Source of the DNA: a virus
Length of the DNA stretch: 21,136 bases
Strand: one strand, 5' to 3'
IMG/VR virus record: IMGVR_UViG_3300030090_002429
Coordinates: 1-21,136 of that record
Position 1 is the stretch's first letter; each line of letters opens with the position of its first letter. Of this stretch, positions 1 to 5,999 are shown piece after piece. The position numbers and the translations under genes are program-made. The notes under the pieces are model-generated. The model worked only from the letters and a program-made list of their open reading frames with translations, was not told the origin of the DNA and did no database searches.

Positions 1-198
1 AGCGCCGCCATCATGATAACTAACGGCTGAATGTTCTGGCAGTGGGTTATCAGCATGGCCACTCCACTCAATCCACCCATCGGCATCGGCTTTGACGACA
101 TTCCAGCCTTGCATCTTTCTGCGCCAATCATCTACTTCACCGGCTTCCCCTGTAATCACGCGATGTTCTTTTGTGGTGTTATTCACTGCATAAATCAT
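1..198 (-). CDS. Hypothetical phage protein, 3' end cut by window edge
   Basis: Sixty-six codons are visible, from an ATG at 198 to the window edge with no stop. The start follows GAGGAGAATGAACC, a good SD at normal spacing. The visible protein begins MIYAVNNTTKEHRVITGEAG and contains DADGWIEWSGHADNPLPEHS. A short Trp-rich stretch of the form GWIEW followed by a Pro-rich turn is common in small phage accessory proteins of unknown function; this is recognition by pattern, not a named family. The gene is preceded by a leader that ends in the recurring element at 221-292. A plus-strand open frame across the same bases has no SD and is taken as a shadow. No function is proposed. Confidence 0.75.
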   Translation of the reverse strand, partial: MIYAVNNTTKEHRVITGEAGEVDDWRRKMQGWNVVKADADGWIEWSGHADNPLPEHSAVSYHDGGA

Positions 199-220
199 GG
201 TTCATTCTCCTCGCCGGTAT

Positions 221-292
221 CCCCAAACAATAGCCCACCCCACCACCTCCCCGCTAATGGTATTTTTCTATCGACTCACGCCACTCGATAGC
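221..292 (-). promoter_or_regulatory. Recurring leader element, copy E1
   Basis: On the minus strand this has ATTAGC (258-253), a 20-bp spacer, TATTGT (232-227) and then GGGG, and lies just upstream of the gene starting at 198. Similar blocks occur at 6926-6990, 11396-11467 and 16613-16690. This copy also holds a 7-bp inverted repeat, CTATCGA/TCGATAG (268-291). The fixed spacing and position before a gene suggest a promoter or control site; the -10-like TATTGT is only a moderate sigma70 match. Function is inferred. Confidence 0.5.
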
Positions 293-310
293 CACCACCT
301 ATAAACGGCA

Positions 311-334
311 ACGCCCCGGTAGGTGCCGGGGCGT
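311..334. other. Strong GC-rich hairpin in leader
   Basis: ACGCCCCGG (311-319) pairs perfectly with CCGGGGCGT (326-334) around a 6-base loop. Neither strand has a T-tract after the stem, so it is not a typical intrinsic terminator. It lies inside the untranslated leader between the promoter at 421-429 and the gene starting at 198, and is probably an RNA structural element. Confidence 0.55.
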
Positions 335-373
335 CTAGTGTTGCGATCACCGTCTCACGACGCGCAACCCATT

Positions 374-417
374 ATCAGATAGGATCAACCTCCTTATGGC
401 GGTCTGCCGTATCTGAT
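374..417 (-). promoter_or_regulatory. Inverted repeat enclosing an orphan Shine-Dalgarno
   Basis: ATCAGATA (374-381) and TATCTGAT (410-417) form a perfect 8-bp inverted repeat. Between them the minus strand reads TAAGGAGGT (396-388), a full complement of the 16S rRNA 3' end. No good start codon follows at normal distance. The nearest ATG (372) is 15 nt away and opens only a five-codon frame. The element may control a leader peptide or an RNA switch, or may be the remains of a lost gene. The bases are plain; the role is inference. Confidence 0.4.
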
Positions 418-420
418 TTT

Positions 421-429
421 AGTGTAGCA
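421..429 (-). promoter_or_regulatory. Extended -10 promoter TGCTACACT
   Basis: The minus strand reads TGCTACACT, matching the extended -10 consensus TGnTATAAT, directly after the T-tract of the terminator at 431-456. No clear -35 is seen. It would drive the structured leader and the gene starting at 198. The same TTTTTTGTGCTA junction recurs at 1423-1438 and 14276-14291. Confidence 0.5.
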
Positions 430-430
430 C

Positions 431-456
431 AAAAAAAGACCGCCAGGAGGGCGGTC
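431..456 (-). terminator. Intrinsic terminator after the DUF7370-like gene
   Basis: On the minus strand GACCGCC (456-450), loop CTCCT, GGCGGTC (444-438), then seven T (437-431). It lies about 60 bases after the stop at 518. A second copy of GACCGCC lies downstream (404-398) and could compete for pairing with the 3' arm. Confidence 0.85.
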
Positions 457-517
457 AATAGGAGGAGCAACACACAACAAGGAGTGGGTAGAGTATGGCA
501 GCGTTAGGCCGTGGTGT

Positions 518-901
518 CTAGCACCTCGATCCCTTGACCACCATAAACCCAGTACTCCCGCCCGGCTTAGCAGGCGTCAGCGGTGCAGCGCATCCGTGGG
601 TATCCACAACTTGCAGCGCTGCATATATCTGGTCATAAGCGTCGCTTGGGTTACTGTACTTGAACGACTGACTAGCACCAGAAGGCGCGGACTGAGAGGT
701 AACTTGGCGCGCGCCACCTGACAGGGCCAACAACCCAATCAAGTAGGTATAAATAGCCACTTGGCGGCTTGCGCTGACATTGTTGGCGTCTAAGCAGTCT
801 TGGATTCCGCCAGCTTCCTCAGTGATGGCTTCTAGCAGGAATGACGGAACGGTAATACCCAGCTCGCGTAGATAGGCGGTGGCTTCGTCGGTGGTTATCA
901 T
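518..901 (-). CDS. DUF7370-like phage protein, probable head-completion/adaptor role
   Basis: A 127-residue protein starting at ATG 901. It has the pattern I associate with small phage proteins labelled DUF7370: an N-terminal acidic helical part (TTDEATAYLRELGI, then PSFLLEAI), a central hydrophobic helix near IYTYLIGLLALSGGA (about residues 51-65), then TSQSAPSGASQSFKYS and a C-terminal GCAAPLTP segment. In relatives such genes sit just after the major capsid gene and are annotated as hypothetical or head-tail joining proteins, which agrees with this position. The SD is weak (GAAGG). The gene is followed by a strong terminator, so it ends the capsid-side transcription unit. The family call rests on remembered pattern only; the structural role is inference. 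Confidence 0.65.
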   Translation of the reverse strand: MITTDEATAYLRELGITVPSFLLEAITEEAGGIQDCLDANNVSASRQVAIYTYLIGLLALSGGARQVTSQSAPSGASQSFKYSNPSDAYDQIYAALQVVDTHGCAAPLTPAKPGGSTGFMVVKGSRC

Positions 902-916
902 GGGCGGTAGCCTTCG

Positions 917-1132
917 TTATTCGTCATCATAGGTCGCATCCCCCATTTTAATATAGCCGTTCACTACCGGAACTTCGATGCTGCATTCAGAACAGATAAG
1001 CGCGGCAATAAACGGCTCGCCACCGTGCATCACAACAGGCACCATGCTTTCTTGCGTGCCACACGGGCATGACACAAAACTTGTCTCGCCGCCTTTAAAC
1101 TCTTGGCTCGGCAGCCTAACTACTTTACTCAT
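917..1132 (-). CDS. Small zinc-ribbon-like protein
   Basis: Seventy-one residues from ATG 1132, whose first eight bases (ATGAGTAA) overlap the end of the upstream gene (stop 1127-1125). A longer reading from 1162 is possible but would overlap its neighbour further and lacks an SD. The Cys pattern is C22-x-C24 and C47-x-x-C50, consistent with a small metal-binding ribbon. The C-terminus is acidic. Translational coupling with 1125-1397 is likely. No named family is recognised. It lies among genes downstream of the capsid gene, so a virion assembly role is possible but unproven. Confidence 0.7.
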   Translation of the reverse strand: MSKVVRLPSQEFKGGETSFVSCPCGTQESMVPVVMHGGEPFIAALICSECSIEVPVVNGYIKMGDATYDDE

Positions 1133-1397
1133 AATCGCCACCACGCGCATCGTTACCATCAAACTCGGACTTAGTGTCTAGCCTAGACTGTTCCGGCTCT
1201 TGTTCCTGCTTTGGCTGGCGTTTCTTGCGCGGGCGCTTAGGCGTGGCGACTTCTAGCGTCTTATCAGCGCCACTAGATACGACACGGTATTTATTCGCCC
1301 ATCCGGTAAAATCGTCCGGCACTTCAACCTGTGTGCCTACTGGCACCATCTCGCCGGTTCCGCGATAAACGCCACGGCGGGTGATTTCGATTAGCAT
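1125..1397 (-). CDS. Conserved hypothetical phage protein next to head genes
   Basis: Ninety residues from ATG 1397. The open frame runs further upstream to 1574, but that part lies inside the membrane-protein gene and across its terminator, and only the ATG at 1397 has a clean SD (AGGAGCCAATT before the ATG). The N-terminal 45 residues look like a small beta domain (MLIEITRRGVYRGTGEMVPV); the C-terminal half is highly charged and disordered-looking, rich in Lys, Gln and Glu. A promoter (TGCTAAAAT) lies 26-34 bases upstream of the start. Similar small proteins with a folded N-terminus and charged tail are found near capsid genes in other phages. Function unknown. Confidence 0.75.
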   Translation of the reverse strand: MLIEITRRGVYRGTGEMVPVGTQVEVPDDFTGWANKYRVVSSGADKTLEVATPKRPRKKRQPKQEQEPEQSRLDTKSEFDGNDARGGDYE

Positions 1398-1422
1398 AAT
1401 TGGCTCCTGAGATGTTTCTCTG

Positions 1423-1431
1423 ATTTTAGCA
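1423..1431 (-). promoter_or_regulatory. Extended -10 promoter TGCTAAAAT
   Basis: Minus-strand TGCTAAAAT matches TGnTATAAT and directly follows the terminator T-tract of the membrane-protein gene. The expected transcript start is about 20 bases before the ATG at 1397, leaving room for its SD. No good -35 is seen. Confidence 0.55.
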
Positions 1432-1432
1432 C

Positions 1433-1457
1433 AAAAAAGCCCGCGCTGTGGCGGGCT
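1433..1457 (-). terminator. Intrinsic terminator of the membrane-protein gene
   Basis: Minus strand: AGCCCGC (1457-1451), loop CACAGC, GCGGGCT (1444-1438), then a run of T to 1433. It lies seven bases after the end of the gene at 1465. Confidence 0.85.
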
Positions 1458-1464
1458 GGCAGGG

Positions 1465-1842
1465 CTAGGCGGTGCTATTCTCTTGCTCTTTGTATGCGGT
1501 TTTTGTCTTATTGACAATGGCGGCGGCGAACATCCAGCAGCACAACAGCAAGCTAGCGTGCCAATAGAACTCAAAATAAATCAACAGCATGATACAAGCG
1601 ATTCGAGGAACTGAAGTAACGACCTGATGCCATGGGGTTATGTCTGGCAACGTGTCCAAGTGCTTCATAAAGCAAGCGCCAAAAAACAAGACGCTGAACA
1701 GCCATCCATAAACAAGAATAGAGTAATTGGCAACATTAAACAGGCCGCCGTCAACGAACGGCAGTGCAATACCGCAAGCTGAGATGTACCAATGAACCAA
1801 AAAGTCTTTAATGGTTGGTTTTTTTAGCGTAATTCTATTCAT
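1465..1842 (-). CDS. Multi-pass membrane protein, probable accessory (moron) gene
   Basis: A 125-residue protein from ATG 1842, chosen because AAAGGTG lies seven bases upstream; a GTG at 1851 is less likely. Hydrophobic segments lie near residues 13-31, 40-60, 80-93 and 95-110, giving three to four membrane spans, with charged, soluble ends (N-terminal RITLKKPTIKD, C-terminal NKTKTAYKEQENSTA). It sits alone between the major capsid gene and the head-completion-type genes, bounded by terminators on both sides and with its own candidate promoter and palindrome upstream. Independent insertion of this kind is typical of accessory genes such as superinfection-exclusion proteins. A holin is a possible alternative, but no lysis genes are near. 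No family is recognised. Confidence 0.75.
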   Translation of the reverse strand: MNRITLKKPTIKDFLVHWYISACGIALPFVDGGLFNVANYSILVYGWLFSVLFFGACFMKHLDTLPDITPWHQVVTSVPRIACIMLLIYFEFYWHASLLLCCWMFAAAIVNKTKTAYKEQENSTA

Positions 1843-1907
1843 ATAATTCACCTTTAAGCATTAGGCGAGCGTTTATGGGTGCGGCTAGTGGGCGCTCAAC
1901 TCCACCA

Positions 1908-1921
1908 CGTCTGCGCAGACG
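1908..1921. promoter_or_regulatory. Perfect 14-bp palindrome, candidate operator
   Basis: CGTCTGCGCAGACG is identical on both strands. It lies between the capsid terminator and the membrane-protein gene, just downstream of a possible promoter (minus-strand TAGACA, 17 bp, TATTGC within about 1926-1955). This would suit a repressor or activator dimer site. No binding protein is known. Confidence 0.4.
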
Positions 1922-1964
1922 CTGCCGCAATACAACCATAGCGCACACTTGTCTAGCAAGCAAT

Positions 1965-1990
1965 AAAAAACCCCAGCCTAAGCCGGGGTT
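1965..1990 (-). terminator. Intrinsic terminator after the major capsid gene
   Basis: Minus strand: AACCCC (1990-1985), a 10-base interior able to form a short inner stem, GGGGTT (1974-1969), then T to 1965. It lies about 20 bases after the capsid stop. Confidence 0.85.
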
Positions 1991-2010
1991 TCTGTTTTAG
2001 TGCCTAGCGA

Positions 2011-3021
2011 TTAGGAACCAACACCATAGAACACAGCCGAACGGCCATTGGCGTCTGCTACGATCTCAAAGCCCATCGCACCCATGATCAACATTTGGTA
2101 GTTGTCCATTGGGTAGGTGCGCGGCATCATCTGCGTACCAACGGGCATACCCACGACCGGACGAATGTAGCGGCGGTTAGGCACAAACGCCGTCCACTCG
2201 TTACCAGAAAGCGCATAATCAACCTTGATTTCATTGATTCGGCGGTTGGTGGCAAGCCGCTGGAAGCGCGTACCAGAGAGGTACTCATCCTGGTTGTACG
2301 GCAGGTCTAGGTTGCGCGCAATTTCGGGCGAAACATAGAGGTTCATCGGCTCGGTAACGAGGTTATCGTCAGCCGCGCCGCCTAGCGTTTGCGCCAAGAA
2401 GTTTTCCCATTGCACGGTGGTGGCGGTGGTCAGGTCGATGCCCGTCATATCGACAGATTGCGTATACGGCGAGTTGCGGATACCGTAACCCTGGTAGCCA
2501 TCAAACTGAATGGTAGAATCACCGTCCAGCAAGTAGTTAGCCATGTCGGTGCGCATGTCATACGTGGCCTTTTCTACATCTTCGGCCCATGCGTCAAAAT
2601 CATCGTTTTGCAGGACGTTCCACTCGCGCCACTCTCGACCTACGCCGTTAGTGAAGATAGGAACCGGCACGCCACGGAAGTCATAGCTGCCTTTATCCAT
2701 TGGCTGCGGCTTCTGGCCGCTGATAGAGCGCTGGGTAGTGTTCGCGCCATCAGAGTTGAAGCGATAGCCGTGAACGACCTTGCCGATATTGACCGTGGTC
2801 GCCAGCGGCATCAAATCACCCATGATGACTTGGCCTGCGTTGTCGCGCATTACGCGAGCAGTCACGCTATCGAGCTGTAACCATGGTTGCGGCTTGGTGA
2901 TGGCGTTACCCACAAGCTCTTGCTCACGCTGGGCAAAGTAGCGGCGGTTGAGCGAAAGCTCCTGCCACTTTTGCGCGTGCAGCTTGCTGTTAGTGATTAA
3001 CTGCTTATCAAAATGTAGCAT
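2011..3021 (-). CDS. Major capsid protein (HK97-fold type, DUF2184-like family uncertain)
   Basis: A 336-residue protein, the usual size for a single-domain HK97-fold major capsid protein without a large delta domain. Supporting points are position after the protease/scaffold and cement genes, a strong SD (CAGGAGCGATTGCG) with a TAATG overlap to the cement gene, and a following terminator. The N-terminus is charged and helical (MLHFDKQLITNSKLHAQKWQ). The middle contains VGREWREWNVLQNDDFDAWA and the C-terminus MPVGTQMMPRTYPMDN and IMGAMGFEIVADANGRSAVF, consistent with the conserved capsid core. I cannot distinguish among DUF2184, DUF6260 and related families by eye. The role is secure from synteny. 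Confidence 0.88.
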   Translation of the reverse strand: MLHFDKQLITNSKLHAQKWQELSLNRRYFAQREQELVGNAITKPQPWLQLDSVTARVMRDNAGQVIMGDLMPLATTVNIGKVVHGYRFNSDGANTTQRSISGQKPQPMDKGSYDFRGVPVPIFTNGVGREWREWNVLQNDDFDAWAEDVEKATYDMRTDMANYLLDGDSTIQFDGYQGYGIRNSPYTQSVDMTGIDLTTATTVQWENFLAQTLGGAADDNLVTEPMNLYVSPEIARNLDLPYNQDEYLSGTRFQRLATNRRINEIKVDYALSGNEWTAFVPNRRYIRPVVGMPVGTQMMPRTYPMDNYQMLIMGAMGFEIVADANGRSAVFYGVGS

Positions 3022-3464
3022 TACGCAATCGCTCCTGTAGCTTTGCGAACACGCAGCAAGTCTGCCTCTGCGAGTGTCACGGATTCTTCTGAATAGAACA
3101 GCACTTCTTGCCCAGTGGTGGCTGCGGCTAGCGTACCATCGCCAGCGGATGCTAGTTCAGTAAACCCCTGCACGTAAGTCCCAGCGGCTACGCGGACATT
3201 GAAGAACTGTTCATCAAGTGGGCGGGCGGCAACCACGGTATCACCAGCAGGGATAACATCGTCCGCGCCTTCCAGCTTCATGTAGTTCTCTTGGGCCACC
3301 AAGTAAGTTCCGCGCGCACCAGCGGTGCCATGTGGCTCAAATTCATCACTGGCGTTAACCGTAACGATAGAGCCGGGGGTGATGTCCACAGCCGACGGGC
3401 GCTCCATTACCTGCGGCAATAGCTCGGAGACCGGGCCTGCGTAGATTTTGCTATAACGAGCCAT
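3021..3464 (-). CDS. Structural cement/decoration protein (Gp24-like)
   Basis: A 147-residue protein beginning MARYSKIYAGPVSELLPQV. Its Gly-, Ala- and Val-rich beta sequence includes TPGSIVTVNASDEFEPHGTA, RGTYLVAQENYM, DTVVAARPLDEQFFNVRVAA and GTYVQGFTELASAGDG. This is the usual pattern of phage cement proteins annotated as structural cement protein Gp24, which bind the outer shell and stabilise expanded capsids. It starts with a TAATG overlap to the DUF2213 gene and a good SD (GGAGGCAATCT), and ends with a TAATG overlap to the capsid gene, so the three are translationally coupled. Length and neighbours fit the family. Confidence 0.8.
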   Translation of the reverse strand: MARYSKIYAGPVSELLPQVMERPSAVDITPGSIVTVNASDEFEPHGTAGARGTYLVAQENYMKLEGADDVIPAGDTVVAARPLDEQFFNVRVAAGTYVQGFTELASAGDGTLAAATTGQEVLFYSEESVTLAEADLLRVRKATGAIA

Positions 3465-3820
3465 TAGATTGCCTCCGGTGCTTCAAATTCAAGTTTATCG
3501 GCATTCGTGCTCAACCGCCCACCATTCAGCGGATGATCCGCGCCCTTCGGTGCCTTGCAGTTACGCGCCATGATGCGCAGGGCGTTTACGTCGAGCGCCT
3601 TGGCTTCATCTTCGGTCGCTAGCTTGGCTTCTACCACAGTCGCCTCAAGCGTTTCTTTCTCAGCTTTTGCAGCGGCTTCGGACTCGGCGTTGATCGCGTC
3701 GAGCTTGTCTTGTATGGGTTTGACTGCGTCAGACACGGCAGACGCGATAGCTTGCGCCTGATTCGCTTGCAGTGTTTCGGCCTGCTTATCGAGCATGGCC
3801 TGTAGCTCTTCAGTCGTCAT
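3464..3820 (-). CDS. Probable nested scaffold protein from an internal start
   Basis: In the same frame as the DUF2213 gene, ATG 3820 (codon 264) is preceded by GAGGAACCGCAA, an SD-like AGGA seven bases from the start. Translation here would give 118 residues containing only the coiled-coil scaffold part, beginning MTTEELQAMLDKQAETLQAN. Making scaffold from an in-frame internal start inside the protease gene is well known in lambda (Nu3 inside C). The SD and the exact domain boundary support the same plan here; no expression evidence is available. Confidence 0.55.
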   Translation of the reverse strand: MTTEELQAMLDKQAETLQANQAQAIASAVSDAVKPIQDKLDAINAESEAAAKAEKETLEATVVEAKLATEDEAKALDVNALRIMARNCKAPKGADHPLNGGRLSTNADKLEFEAPEAI

Positions 3821-4609
3821 TTGCGGTTCCTCGGTAGACGTTTGAGAGTTGGTTTGCAGGCCAGCGGCCTCTTCGGTTTTATCGCCGTTCAGCACGGCGC
3901 GTACTGCGTTTTTGATGCGTTCGACTAATCCAGCGTTGCGCTTCTGTTTTTCCTTGCGCTCGTAGCTATCCACGATTTCAAACACCATCGCGGTAACGTA
4001 GTCGTCGTCCATCTCTAGCTCAGAGTTAACGACTTCGACTTGCTCGCCGGAGGAGTTGACCATCATTCCAACGCCTGCATCGGTGCCAATGGCGGGCGTC
4101 TCGGAAATTAAAATCGCATCGTGATCGAATGCAAAGCTGTTGCCTACCCACTCATAGTCAGCGCCTTCGGGTGCTGGTTCGCGCTGCATCAGCAATCCGG
4201 TACTGGTACTAATCGGCTTGCCTTCGTCAATCGCCGCCAGCAGCTTGCGCCCGTTCTCGCTATTCTGGGCAAACTCCACGTCGATAACCTTATCGGCAAA
4301 AACGCGGTCGCCTTCGATGCGTGGGTTGGTGTTCCACGCGCCCGCCCAAAAGCCGTTGATGGCCTCAGGCGTGCGCGCGCTAACAAACTGGTTATTCACC
4401 ACCGGATGCCCAAGCGGGGCGGGCAAACCTTCCAACTGCTGGTAGCTCGCCTCTAGCTCAGCGCGTGGGTAAAAGATGTTGTTTAACACCGTGTCGAACT
4501 TCGCCACAGCGCTAGGCACCACAATCACCTCACGACCATTGCGCTTTTCGCGCTTGATGGCGGCGTTGTTGACGCGGTGCTTGATGTTGACGCGGATTTG
4601 GTCGGCCAT
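3464..4609 (-). CDS. DUF2213 head maturation protease with C-terminal scaffold
   Basis: A 381-residue protein. Residues 1-200 match the DUF2213 pattern, regarded as a phage prohead protease. Candidate catalytic region residues are His68 in PLGHPV, Ser134/Ser136 in ISTSTG and His163 in FDHDAIL. Residues 220-245 are basic. Residues 265-345 are Ala-, Glu-, Gln- and Lys-rich and should form a long coiled coil of the scaffold type, ending in a conserved tail (RIMARNCKAPKGADHPLNGG). The protease cleaves scaffold and possibly capsid during head assembly. A promoter lies at 4637-4666. The SD before ATG 4609 is weak (AGGGC). The protein is followed by cement and capsid genes, the usual order. Confidence 0.87.
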   Translation of the reverse strand: MADQIRVNIKHRVNNAAIKREKRNGREVIVVPSAVAKFDTVLNNIFYPRAELEASYQQLEGLPAPLGHPVVNNQFVSARTPEAINGFWAGAWNTNPRIEGDRVFADKVIDVEFAQNSENGRKLLAAIDEGKPISTSTGLLMQREPAPEGADYEWVGNSFAFDHDAILISETPAIGTDAGVGMMVNSSGEQVEVVNSELEMDDDYVTAMVFEIVDSYERKEKQKRNAGLVERIKNAVRAVLNGDKTEEAAGLQTNSQTSTEEPQMTTEELQAMLDKQAETLQANQAQAIASAVSDAVKPIQDKLDAINAESEAAAKAEKETLEATVVEAKLATEDEAKALDVNALRIMARNCKAPKGADHPLNGGRLSTNADKLEFEAPEAI

Positions 4610-4636
4610 GAATTAGCCCTATTAGAATCTGCTCGC

Positions 4637-4666
4637 AGTATAGCACAAGGCTATCGGTGCGTGCAA
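4637..4666 (-). promoter_or_regulatory. Promoter for the protease-cement-capsid operon
   Basis: Minus strand: TTGCAC (4666-4661), 18 bp, TATACT (4642-4637), with TG and C before it making an extended -10 (TGCTATACT). This is the best single promoter match among the TGCTAnAnT boxes seen here. It would start a transcript about 20 bases before the ATG at 4609. It lies immediately downstream of region A in the direction of transcription. Confidence 0.65.
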
Positions 4667-4718
4667 AGTGGCTCAACCATGTCGTGCGTGCCCACGGGTT
4701 GGCGGCTCATCAAGGTGG

Positions 4719-5019
4719 CGTTACGACGAAAAACAGTGTGCCGTTACAGACGTTACAAGCGTTACAGTCCTAATTAAACTTGTACCGGTGAAAAATCCAA
4801 TGGATTCAAAGGCTTGTGACATATATAACAATAATTACAGAAAATAGATATATATATAGAGAGGTATGTCTATCTAAGTGCCTATCAGTGTTTATGTATA
4901 TGTGACTATCGTTCGCAAAACATCGTAACAAACGTAACGGCTGTAATTTTTTAATTAAAACAACAAGTTGCGCGTTACGCTGGCTATTTTGTGGCGTTAC
5001 GCACTTTTAAAACGTAACG
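4719..5019. repeat. Iteron region A, homologous to region B
   Basis: This gene-free stretch holds nine copies of CGTTAC in either orientation. CGTTAC begins at 4719, 4742, 4751, 4760, 4973 and 4995; CGTAAC begins at 4924, 4933 and 5013. The three at 4742-4766 and the two at 4924-4938 are spaced exactly 9 bp apart. Between the two groups is a core of about 156 bp, much of it A and T with runs such as tatatatata. The 20 bases TCCTAATTAAACTTGTACCG (4768-4787) are identical in region B (16757-16776). The whole gap 4620-5104 contains no gene. The layout suggests a replication origin or a control region bound by a phage protein. Confidence 0.75.
4742..4768 (+). repeat. Three tandem 9-bp iterons, region A left arm
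   Basis: CGTTACAGA, CGTTACAAG and CGTTACAGT follow one another without gaps. The matching left arm of region B is 16731-16757. The regular spacing, close to one helix turn, is typical of cooperative protein binding sites. Confidence 0.85.
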
Positions 5020-5063
5020 ATTGGCCGTTGACGTAAGCGCAAGCTGTGCATATTTCAGCACAC

Positions 5064-5089
5064 AAAAAAACCCGCCGAGGTGGCGGGTT
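5064..5089 (-). terminator. Intrinsic terminator upstream of region A
   Basis: Minus strand: AACCCGCC (5089-5082), loop ACCTC, GGCGGGTT (5076-5069), then T to 5064. It ends the unit that finishes with the gene at 5105-5311 and separates it from region A. Confidence 0.88.
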
Positions 5090-5104
5090 GGTGTTGCAGC
5101 GCGG

Positions 5105-5311
5105 TTAGCTGAAAATAAAATCTGCCCCATCCTGATATGCTTTCACGCATTTCTCTATGTCCGCAGATTTGCCTATGCTGAAATACTTGCCGTTAAAGCA
5201 GAACTCAACCTTTTTTACATCCCACAAGATGGCTTTGTTTTTAGCCTCTCGCACTGCATCCACTAATGATGTTCCTGGCATAAATTTAACTTTTGCTATC
5301 ATGTTACTCAT
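5105..5311 (-). CDS. Small hypothetical protein
   Basis: Sixty-eight residues from ATG 5311, which overlaps the stop of the upstream gene in an ATGA junction; GGAG lies about 10 bases upstream. Starts at 5320 are less likely. The sequence alternates short strands and helices (MIAKVKFMPGTSLVDAVREA, then KVEFCFNGKYFSIG) and ends FIFS, with no membrane segment and no clear motif. It is the last gene before the terminator at 5064-5089. It is somewhat AT-richer than the head genes around it, as often seen for accessory genes. Function unknown. Confidence 0.7.
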   Translation of the reverse strand: MSNMIAKVKFMPGTSLVDAVREAKNKAILWDVKKVEFCFNGKYFSIGKSADIEKCVKAYQDGADFIFS

Positions 5312-5739
5312 CCCAAACACTCCATCAAATACAGTTTATCCCACACATACCGCCCATTAGCGGTGCGCTCCAAGTCACGCATCAACGCCTCACGCGCCTC
5401 TTGCAGCTCGCTAATGATCTGCGCTTGCCCTACCTCTGCATCAGCCTCGCGTGTTTCCATGCTGCCGTCATCATAGCGCAGCACTAGCCTGGCAATGATG
5501 CGCCACCGCAACGGGGCGTGCGTGGCGTACGTGGCAATGTCCTGCTGCTTACGCTGCGGAATATGCGCCGGAAACGACCATTCACCCTCAAATTCCCCGC
5601 CGATATGCCGACCAGTGGCCTTAATACCTACACACCAGCGCCGTGCGTTCGTCTGATAGTGTTGGTACTGCTTCTGACTCACCAGCCGCTTACGGCGCTT
5701 AATCTCGCCAGCCTGGGCGCGTTTTTGGGCGCGGTTCAT
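5308..5739 (-). CDS. Hypothetical phage accessory protein
   Basis: A 143-residue protein beginning MNRAQKRAQAGEIKRRKRLV, a strongly basic N-terminus common in phage accessory proteins and suggestive of nucleic-acid contact. The middle has Trp- and Arg-rich strands (GEWSFPAHIP, RWRIIARLVLRYDD). Residues 100-125 form an acidic, helical segment. ATGA overlaps join it to both neighbours, so it is part of a coupled operon. I do not recognise a named family and cannot assign a role. Confidence 0.75.
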   Translation of the reverse strand: MNRAQKRAQAGEIKRRKRLVSQKQYQHYQTNARRWCVGIKATGRHIGGEFEGEWSFPAHIPQRKQQDIATYATHAPLRWRIIARLVLRYDDGSMETREADAEVGQAQIISELQEAREALMRDLERTANGRYVWDKLYLMECLG

Positions 5740-5999
5740 TGCTGTTCCTCCGGCGCATAAACAATTGCCGCCTGGATCGCGAGCGCCATATCACCAAACG
5801 GCATGTAAGCCTCACTAGCGGCGTCTACCATCTCCTCAGTTGGCTCGACGGGCACGCATTTGTACCCATCCGGGCAGCGGGCTTGCCATGCGGCCCAAGC
5901 CTCATCCGCTGCCGTATGGTAATAACTTCCGTCCACCATTACGCACAAACCCATGTTTCGGCTCTGCGCCCACGCCTCAAAACGCTCTCTTTCAGTCAT
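5736..5999 (-). CDS. Conserved phage accessory protein (FEAW / GYKCVPVEPT type)
   Basis: Eighty-seven residues. The order FEAWAQSRNMG, then DEAWAAWQAR, then GYKCVPVEPTEEMVDAASEA and PFGDMALAIQAAI, is a mosaic motif set very common in small early or accessory phage proteins of Proteobacteria. These proteins have no assigned biochemical role. The start at ATG 5999 overlaps the previous gene by eight bases and has AAGGAG very close to it. The gene is coupled to its neighbour at 5739 by an ATGA overlap. Confidence 0.8.
   Translation of the reverse strand: MTERERFEAWAQSRNMGLCVMVDGSYYHTAADEAWAAWQARCPDGYKCVPVEPTEEMVDAASEAYMPFGDMALAIQAAIVYAPEEQQ

Noticed and set aside
31-291. Plus-strand open frame at the left edge
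   Set aside because: The minus strand over the same bases has a clean SD, an open frame to the window edge and gene-like protein sequence; the plus frame has none of these and runs through the leader element.
199-517. Possible tRNA or tmRNA in the hairpin-rich leader
   Set aside because: No cloverleaf, no T-loop consensus and no CCA end; only isolated hairpins.
1125-1574. Longer 149-residue version of the gene at 1125-1397
   Set aside because: The added 59 residues overlap the membrane-protein gene and its terminator, are Cys/Pro/Ser-rich without pattern, and the ATG at 1397 has its own SD and promoter.
2389-2880. Long plus-strand open frame (163 codons) opposite the capsid gene
   Set aside because: It is antisense to the strongly supported capsid gene, lacks a good ribosome site and has no recognisable domain; high-GC codon use often leaves such frames open.
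4742-4939. Possible CRISPR array from regularly spaced CGTTAC units
   Set aside because: Units are only 9 bp apart with 3-bp variable parts and occur in both orientations; no 20-plus-bp repeats with spacers and no cas genes.
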